From Galbibacter sp. BG1 (lineage in GTDB: Bacteria > Bacteroidota > Bacteroidia > Flavobacteriales > Flavobacteriaceae), in assembly GCF_013391805.1 (NCBI RefSeq), contig NZ_CP058364.1:1798501-1862500 (forward strand): DNA of 64,000 nucleotides, read 5' to 3'. Positions 59,072 through 64,000 of this stretch are shown here, piece by piece. Made by a program: the position numbers and the translations under genes. The notes below the pieces were generated by a model that was not told the origin of the DNA, did not search any database, and saw only the letters and a program-made list of their open reading frames with translations. Each line of letters opens with the position of its first letter. Positions within the stretch are counted from its first letter, which is position 1.

Positions 59072-60808
59072 TTACGATCTTTTTTTCTTCACTTGAATGG
59101 AAAGTCTAAAATAGAGCGATCGTGCAATCATTATCAAAACAATAGCAAACGGAAATGCAAAGATAAGTGTGGCCGCTTGCAAGGCTTTTAATCCTCCGCC
59201 GGCCAATAGAATAATGCAAAGCACGGATAAAACAATCCCCCAAGTTACTTTTAATCGCAGTTTCGGGTCTAAATCTCCTTCAGAAGTCATCATGCTAATA
59301 ACATAAGTAGCCGAATCGGCAGAAGTAATTAGGAAAGTAAACAGCAAAATGATGGCTATGGTGGAAGTAATGCTCGAAAACGGCAATTGTTCAAAAAGCA
59401 AAAAGGTCCCTAGACTTACATTGTCGAGAATTTCGCTGCCAATGGTAGTATTGGTAAAAAGTTCGAGTTCAATGGCATTACCGCCAAAAACCGAAAACCA
59501 AAAGATGCTGAAAAGGGTGGGAATCAAGAGGCATCCTACAATGAGTTCCCGAACAGTTCTTCCTTTGGAAATACGGGCAATAAAAATCCCTACAAAAGGA
59601 GACCATGCAATCCACCACGTGAAATAAGTTAGCGTCCAATCGCCCATCCACCTTTCGTATTGAGGCTCGTAAGGATCCACTTTAAAACTGAATTCTGGCA
59701 ACTTTTGTATGTATTGGCCTATGGAATCTACAAAAACCTTTGTATCGAAAAGGGAAGAGCCTGCCAAAAACACAAATAGTAAAAGCGCAATCGCCACGAT
59801 CATATTGGCATTTGAAAGTATTTTAATTCCTTTGTCCAATCCTGTGGAAGAAGAAATAATAAATATTACAGTAATTAAAATAGTAATACAAGCATATCCG
59901 AAGAAATTGGAAGTGTCCCAGTCAAAAACATAATCCAGTCCTTGGCTTATTTGTATAACCCCAAGTCCTATGGAGGCGCTTACCCCAAAGATTACGGCAA
60001 GAATAGAAACCAAATCGATTATCGATTTTAGGATTTTTCCAGTGGATTTATTAGAGGTAAAATTGAGTACACTAGACGATATTAGATATTTTTTTCTTTT
60101 TCTAAATCCGTAATAAGCGGTGCCCAAAGCACAAATAGTATAAATGCCCCAAGCGTGAAATCCCCAATGAAAGGCTGTTAGCGAGATGGCTTCTTTGGCC
60201 GCTTCAATGCTTCCAGGATCGGCGAGCGGTGGTTTTAAAAAATGATGCGTTGGTTCTGCAGTCCCGTAAAATAAAATTCCTACCCCCATTCCGGCCGAAA
60301 AAAGCATGGAATACCAAGAAAAATTGGAAAATTCCGGACGTTGATCCGGGGCTCCCAAAACAACGCTTCCAAACCTACTGGATGCCAAGAATATCAAGAA
60401 AATTAAGAAAGAGGAGGCGAGCAATACATAAAACCAACTGAGATTGTAAGCAATAAACGCAGATATATCATCGGCCAAATGGATGAGTTTGTCCCCGGCG
60501 AGGACCGCAAAGACAATAACAATAAAAGTAATGATTAAGCTGGCCCAAAAATTAATCCCGATAATGGATTTTTCTTCTTCCCTTATATCATTAACAGAAC
60601 GACGAATGTCCTCCAGTTCATTTTCAATAAGTTTCTGCCGAAAGGTTTTTTTCTTTTGCTCAATTATTTTGTAGGTTCTAGACTTAGAAAGGTCGAGTTC
60701 CCTGCGCAGTTCAATCTCGTACTCTTCCACCATCGAGTCTATTTCTAGCTGTACCTGGGGATTCGTAATTTCATTTGGGTTTTTAGAATCTTGATTGTTG
60801 TCCACCAT
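59072..60808 (-). CDS. BCCT-family transporter (betaine/choline/carnitine)
   Basis: A 578-residue secondary transporter with twelve membrane helices, likely carrying a quaternary ammonium compound for osmotic protection. Family signatures: GMGVGILFYGTAEPTHHFLKPP, HWGFHAWGIYTICALGTAYYGFRKRKK, and the helix-8 motif YFTWWIAWSPFVGIFIARISKGRTVRELI, whose Trp residues line the substrate site. An N-terminal soluble stretch of ~80 residues (DSMVEEYEIELRRELDLSKSRTYKIIEQKKKTFRQKLIENELEDIRR) is charged and coiled-coil-like, longer than in BetP-type proteins. The mechanosensitive channel gene is divergent 188 bases away, a pair fit for osmotic control. Confidence 0.92.
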   Translation of the reverse strand: MVDNNQDSKNPNEITNPQVQLEIDSMVEEYEIELRRELDLSKSRTYKIIEQKKKTFRQKLIENELEDIRRSVNDIREEEKSIIGINFWASLIITFIVIVFAVLAGDKLIHLADDISAFIAYNLSWFYVLLASSFLIFLIFLASSRFGSVVLGAPDQRPEFSNFSWYSMLFSAGMGVGILFYGTAEPTHHFLKPPLADPGSIEAAKEAISLTAFHWGFHAWGIYTICALGTAYYGFRKRKKYLISSSVLNFTSNKSTGKILKSIIDLVSILAVIFGVSASIGLGVIQISQGLDYVFDWDTSNFFGYACITILITVIFIISSSTGLDKGIKILSNANMIVAIALLLFVFLAGSSLFDTKVFVDSIGQYIQKLPEFSFKVDPYEPQYERWMGDWTLTYFTWWIAWSPFVGIFIARISKGRTVRELIVGCLLIPTLFSIFWFSVFGGNAIELELFTNTTIGSEILDNVSLGTFLLFEQLPFSSITSTIAIILLFTFLITSADSATYVISMMTSEGDLDPKLRLKVTWGIVLSVLCIILLAGGGLKALQAATLIFAFPFAIVLIMIARSLYFRLSIQVKKKRS

Positions 60809-60996
60809 AATAATTTGTAGTTTGAGGTGGGGGAGATTAAAACATCTACTTACAAGATAAGGAATAATTTAAACTTATGTAGGTTGATGAAACTTCATAT
60901 TAATTTTGGGTTTCTAAAACGTTGTAGGTTATAGCTCTGTTAACGAGCAGATTATTTAAATATTATTTTTTAATTTGAAGCAAAACCAACAGAACT

Positions 60997-61941
60997 ATGC
61001 AAACACTAAAAAGATTTCTTACTCCCATTATTTTATTCATTATATCGATTTTCTTTAAATCTGGAGCTAAGACATTTCTCAATTTTAATGAAGAAACCTC
61101 TTTTTTGGTCGGAAAGTTAAGTTCTATCTTGCTTATCATAAGTGTGGCTTGGGGACTTATTGTTTTAGTGAAGGTTTTAAAAATGCGCTATTTAAGGCAT
61201 TATGATCTGCAGACTGAAAATAACTTAGATGCCAGAAAGCTTTATACTCAATTCAATATTCTAGAACGTATTATCATCTTTATCATTATTATTATTGCGG
61301 TAGCGGTAACTTTGATGCTTTTTGACGGTGTCCGTAAAATCGGATTGAGTTTGTTTGCTTCCGCTGGGGTTGCAGGTATTATCTTAGGTTTGGCAGCACA
61401 AAAGGCCATTGGTACCATTTTAGCCGGATTGCAAATTGCCATTTCCCAACCTATAAGAATAGACGATGTGTTGGTAGTGGAAGGTGAGTGGGGTTGGGTA
61501 GAAGAAATCACCCTTACCTTTGTAGTATTGCGTATATGGGATAAAAGACGGTTGATTCTTCCTACCACGTATTTTATTGAAAAGCCTTTTCAGAATTGGA
61601 CACGTAACAGTGCCGATATTTTAGGGACTGTTTTTATTTATACCGACTATAACGTTCCTTTTGACGAACTTCGGAAAGAATTAACAAGGCTTCTCGAAGG
61701 AACCGATCTTTGGGATGGTAAAGCCAATGTGCTTCAGGTAACAGATAACAAACAGAATTATGTGGAGATTCGCGCTTTAATGAGTGCGAGCACCTCTCCG
61801 AGGGCATGGGATTTACGAGTGTATATTCGGGAGAAACTAATCACCTTCATTCAAGAAAACTATCCAGATAGTTTCCCAAAAACCCGGGTGTTGGTAAATG
61901 AATCTTCAAAATTGGAAATAAATAATTCTCAACATTCATAA
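60997..61941 (+). CDS. Small-conductance mechanosensitive channel (MscS family)
   Basis: A 314-residue channel that opens under membrane tension to release solutes. It has about four membrane helices, with the pore helix in GLSLFASAGVAGIILGLAAQKAIGTILAGLQIAISQPIRI, the Gly/Ala-rich pattern of the MscS TM3. The beta domain follows (RIDDVLVVEGEWGWVEEITLTFVVLRIWDKRRLILPTTYFIEKPFQNWTRN) and then the C-terminal alpha/beta vestibule. It is longer than E. coli MscS by a short N-terminal helix pair. Beside the BCCT gene, which suggests a role in osmotic balance. Confidence 0.93.
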   Translation: MQTLKRFLTPIILFIISIFFKSGAKTFLNFNEETSFLVGKLSSILLIISVAWGLIVLVKVLKMRYLRHYDLQTENNLDARKLYTQFNILERIIIFIIIIIAVAVTLMLFDGVRKIGLSLFASAGVAGIILGLAAQKAIGTILAGLQIAISQPIRIDDVLVVEGEWGWVEEITLTFVVLRIWDKRRLILPTTYFIEKPFQNWTRNSADILGTVFIYTDYNVPFDELRKELTRLLEGTDLWDGKANVLQVTDNKQNYVEIRALMSASTSPRAWDLRVYIREKLITFIQENYPDSFPKTRVLVNESSKLEINNSQHS

Positions 61942-62050
61942 ATCGGTTTCAATCTACATTTTACTTCAAAATAGTAGGAAATGGATCCATTTTCCGAAGA
62001 TAGCGCTGTCATATGGCATAAACACATTATGATATAGTTAACCATTTTTG

Positions 62051-62058
62051 TAGATTTG
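62051..62058 (+). promoter_or_regulatory. Putative -7 element for idi
   Basis: TAGATTTG is an exact TAnnTTTG match, 59 bases before the idi ATG. No -33 TTG at the usual spacing. Confidence 0.35.
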
Positions 62059-62117
62059 TTTTGCTATTTTACGCAGCAGCTGAATAGAAGTTTGGCTTCA
62101 GAAAACAAAAAACCTAC

Positions 62118-62654
62118 ATGGGAAAAGAAAAAGTTATCTTGGTTGATAATAACGACCGGCAAATTGGATTAATGGAAAAAATAGAGGCACATGAAAAAGC
62201 TTTGCTGCACAGGGCATTTTCGGTGTTTGTTTTTAATGATGCTGGAGAAACCATGATTCAACAAAGGGCAGCACACAAATACCATTCCCCTGGATTGTGG
62301 ACCAATACCTGTTGCAGTCACCAAAGGGAAGGGGAAAGCAATATAGAAGCAGGGAAGAGACGGTTACAGGAAGAAATGGGGTTTAGCACCGAATTGGAAG
62401 AAGTGCTTTCTTTTATATATCACGCACCCTTCGATAATGGACTCACCGAACACGAATACGACCATATTTTGGTGGGTAAATTTAACGGGACGCCTCACAT
62501 CAATCCAGATGAGGTAGCCTCTTGGAAATGGATGTCTTTAAAAGATATTCAAGAAGACATGAAGGTAAATCCAGATTTGTACACTGCATGGTTTAAAATA
62601 ATCTTCGAAAAATTCTACGCACATATCGAAGAGCAATCATCTACCGTATTATGA
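62118..62654 (+). CDS. idi: Isopentenyl-diphosphate Delta-isomerase, type I
   Basis: Interconverts isopentenyl and dimethylallyl diphosphate for isoprenoid synthesis. The 178 residues have a Nudix-like fold: HRAFSVFVFNDAGE, the metal/cofactor site WTNTCCSHQREGES with the catalytic Cys and His, the Nudix-like helix EAGKRRLQEEMGF, and EHEYDHILVGKF with the catalytic Glu. The length is normal. Its last 4 bases overlap the next gene (ATGA), so they are coupled. Confidence 0.96.
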   Translation: MGKEKVILVDNNDRQIGLMEKIEAHEKALLHRAFSVFVFNDAGETMIQQRAAHKYHSPGLWTNTCCSHQREGESNIEAGKRRLQEEMGFSTELEEVLSFIYHAPFDNGLTEHEYDHILVGKFNGTPHINPDEVASWKWMSLKDIQEDMKVNPDLYTAWFKIIFEKFYAHIEEQSSTVL

Positions 62655-63058
62655 AATTAAAAGTAAGCAGGAAAGCACATTTTAATGCGGCACATCGATT
62701 GTTTCGCAAAGATTGGGATGATGATAAAAACAAAAAAGTTTTTGGCAAGTGCAGTAATCCGCACTTTCACGGGCATAACTACGATCTTATTTTAAGTGTT
62801 ACAGGTAAAATTGATCCCGAAACCGGATTTGTAATCGATTTGAGCGTTTTAAAAGAGCTTATTCAAATAGAGGTAGAAGATTACTTAGATCATAAAAATT
62901 TAAATGTAGAGATCGAAGAATTTAAAAATTTAAATCCAACTGTAGAGAACATAGCTGTGGTTATTTATAACCGGTTGAAACCGTCTTTAGAAAACTTCGA
63001 TTTGGAAGTAAAGCTCTACGAGACTCCAAGGAATTTTGTTACCTATAATGGAGAATAG
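62651..63058 (+). CDS. queD: 6-pyruvoyl-tetrahydropterin synthase/QueD-family protein
   Basis: A 135-residue zinc enzyme of the PTPS/6-carboxytetrahydropterin synthase family, which acts on dihydroneopterin triphosphate. Zinc-binding His residues are visible in HFNAAHRLF and in NPHFHGHNYDLIL; the catalytic Cys is in GKCSNPHFHG. The His/Asp relay LDHKNLN, PTVENIAVVIYNRL and the final ETPRN (substrate-binding Glu) follow. It starts inside the idi end (4-base overlap). The symbol queD is the likeliest assignment for queuosine synthesis; a pterin role is the alternative. Confidence 0.85.
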   Translation: MKLKVSRKAHFNAAHRLFRKDWDDDKNKKVFGKCSNPHFHGHNYDLILSVTGKIDPETGFVIDLSVLKELIQIEVEDYLDHKNLNVEIEEFKNLNPTVENIAVVIYNRLKPSLENFDLEVKLYETPRNFVTYNGE

Positions 63059-63101
63059 CTAAGCAACTCATAACTCAGTAAAAAAATATAAATAACCAAG
63101 A

Positions 63102-64000
63102 ATGAAACCGTATCCAATTAAATTTACCCCGATTTTTAAAGAGTATCTCTGGGGAGGAACCAAACTCAAAGAAGTATTAGATAAAAATGTAACTACAGAA
63201 ACAGCCTCCGAGAGTTGGGAGTTGTCTGGTGTAGAAGGCAATGTATCCGTAGCTAATAATGGGGATTTAAAAGGGAAAAGCCTACAGGAGCTTATAGATG
63301 CATATCCTGAAGATTTATTGGGGAAAGGTGTTTTTAATCGCTTCGGAAATAAATTTCCAATACTCATAAAATTTATCGATGCTAAATTGGATTTATCGGT
63401 GCAGTTGCACCCTAATGATGAATTGGCTAAAGAAAGACACAATTCTTTCGGTAAAACCGAAATGTGGCATGTAATGCAAGCAGATCCCGGTTCTAAATTA
63501 ATAGTTGGTTTTAAGGAGACACTTACTAAAGAGACTTATTTAGAGCATTTAAAAAACGGGAAGCTGTTGGAAATCCTCAATCAAGAAGAGGTTAAGGCTG
63601 GCGATACGTATTTTATAAACACCGGAAAAGTACATGCCATTGGAGCGGGTATTTTGTTGGCGGAAATTCAACAAACTTCTGATGTTACCTATAGAATTTA
63701 CGATTACGATCGAAAAGATAAAGAGGGGAATACGCGGGAGCTCCATACGGAGCAAGCGGTAGATGCGATTGACTATGAAAAGAAAGACGATTATTTGGTA
63801 ACGTATTCCAAAGAGTACAATTCGTCCAACAACATGGTTACTTGCGATTATTTTATTACCAATTACTTAAACGTAGTGGGAACTTTTGTAAAGCAATTGG
63901 TAAATCGCGATTCGTTCACCATTTATATCTGTGTGGATGGAAAAGCACAAATTACAGCTGGCGAAACTACGGAAAGCTTGAACAAAGGCGAGACGATTTT
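63102..64000 (+). CDS. manA: Mannose-6-phosphate isomerase, class I (3' end cut by window edge)
   Basis: Interconverts mannose 6-phosphate and fructose 6-phosphate with a bound zinc. The frame opens at ATG 63102 (MKPYPIKFTPIFKEYLWGGTKL) and is still open at the right edge, so only about 299 residues are seen. Zinc ligands are in SVQLHPNDELAKE (Gln and His), KTEMWHVM (Glu) and YFINTGKVHAIGAGILLAE (His). The form resembles short Bacillus ManA-type class I enzymes of about 320 residues, so most of the gene is present. It follows queD by 43 bases. Confidence 0.93.
   Translation, partial: MKPYPIKFTPIFKEYLWGGTKLKEVLDKNVTTETASESWELSGVEGNVSVANNGDLKGKSLQELIDAYPEDLLGKGVFNRFGNKFPILIKFIDAKLDLSVQLHPNDELAKERHNSFGKTEMWHVMQADPGSKLIVGFKETLTKETYLEHLKNGKLLEILNQEEVKAGDTYFINTGKVHAIGAGILLAEIQQTSDVTYRIYDYDRKDKEGNTRELHTEQAVDAIDYEKKDDYLVTYSKEYNSSNNMVTCDYFITNYLNVVGTFVKQLVNRDSFTIYICVDGKAQITAGETTESLNKGETI

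Noticed and set aside
63068-63442. Minus-strand 124-codon frame at the right end
   Set aside because: It is the shadow of manA, which is open to the window edge and carries clear zinc-ligand motifs.
1-64000. CRISPR array, prophage or insertion sequence
   Set aside because: No regularly spaced repeats, no transposase, integrase, capsid or cas gene was found in reading the window.

Overview
The window is a chromosomal segment of a Flavobacteriaceae-type member of the Bacteroidota. The base composition is AT-rich. Promoter-like boxes follow the Bacteroidota TAnnTTTG pattern. Shine-Dalgarno sites are weak. The window carries a type IX secretion (T9SS) C-terminal sorting domain, a TonB-dependent receptor, DnaE with an N-terminal proofreading domain, a FolK-deoxynucleoside kinase fusion, and DUF4293 beside rho. 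I see no prophage, integrase, insertion sequence or CRISPR array. Most genes are housekeeping, with accessory islets between them.

Layout. 1-9.0 kb: prs (5' cut), rplY, pth, then on the minus strand a small lipoprotein and a very large T9SS-exported metalloprotease, then ribF and an HTTM membrane protein. 9.0-9.6 kb: a compact RelE/ParE-type toxin-antitoxin pair. 9.7-19 kb: serS, a TPR protein, DUF4286, rsmA, mgtE, a hypothetical protein, a 2-hydroxyacid dehydrogenase, DUF1801, TM2 and an ArsR regulator. 19-24 kb: a fused two-domain acyltransferase of the ornithine/glycine-lipid type (OlsF-like), aspartate kinase with a GNAT protein, fbp and a TerB-like protein. 24.5-34.4 kb: a DUF2383 stress protein, dnaE, folK-dNK, a SpoU methyltransferase and mutS. 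34.5-34.9 kb: tRNA-Gly and tRNA-Leu. The Gly gene is flanked by what look like broken tRNA-Gly halves carrying a palindromic insert. 35-40 kb: a membrane-anchored protein with kinase-like motifs, a 42-residue membrane peptide, an App1-type phosphatase and a DUF5916 outer-membrane protein. 40.4-46 kb: a complete RND efflux operon (adaptor, pump, TolC). 46-50.6 kb: an alkyltransferase-like protein lacking the catalytic Cys, a LysE exporter, trmB, a glycosyltransferase, and a histidine kinase with its OmpR/PhoB-type regulator. 50.9-55.7 kb: a TonB-dependent receptor and a lipoprotein with two near-identical halves. They are transcribed divergently from the regulator, with pho-box-like direct heptamers between. 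55.8-59.1 kb: a GIY-YIG nuclease gene bracketed by imperfect ~80-bp direct repeats, then DUF4293, rho and more palindromic repeats. 59-64 kb: a BCCT transporter, an MscS channel, idi, a queD-like gene and manA (3' cut).

How the genes fit together. Likely functional sets are the RND operon, the two-component/TonB receptor/lipoprotein unit (probably a regulated nutrient-uptake cassette), the toxin-antitoxin pair, and the protease-lipoprotein pair. The most unusual non-coding signal is a family of short palindromes built on TCCCGA...TCGGGA, with related GTCATATCGATC...GATATCACA repeats. They occur around tRNA-Gly, around the GIY-YIG gene and beside rho. All product calls rest on reading the translated sequence; no database search was run.
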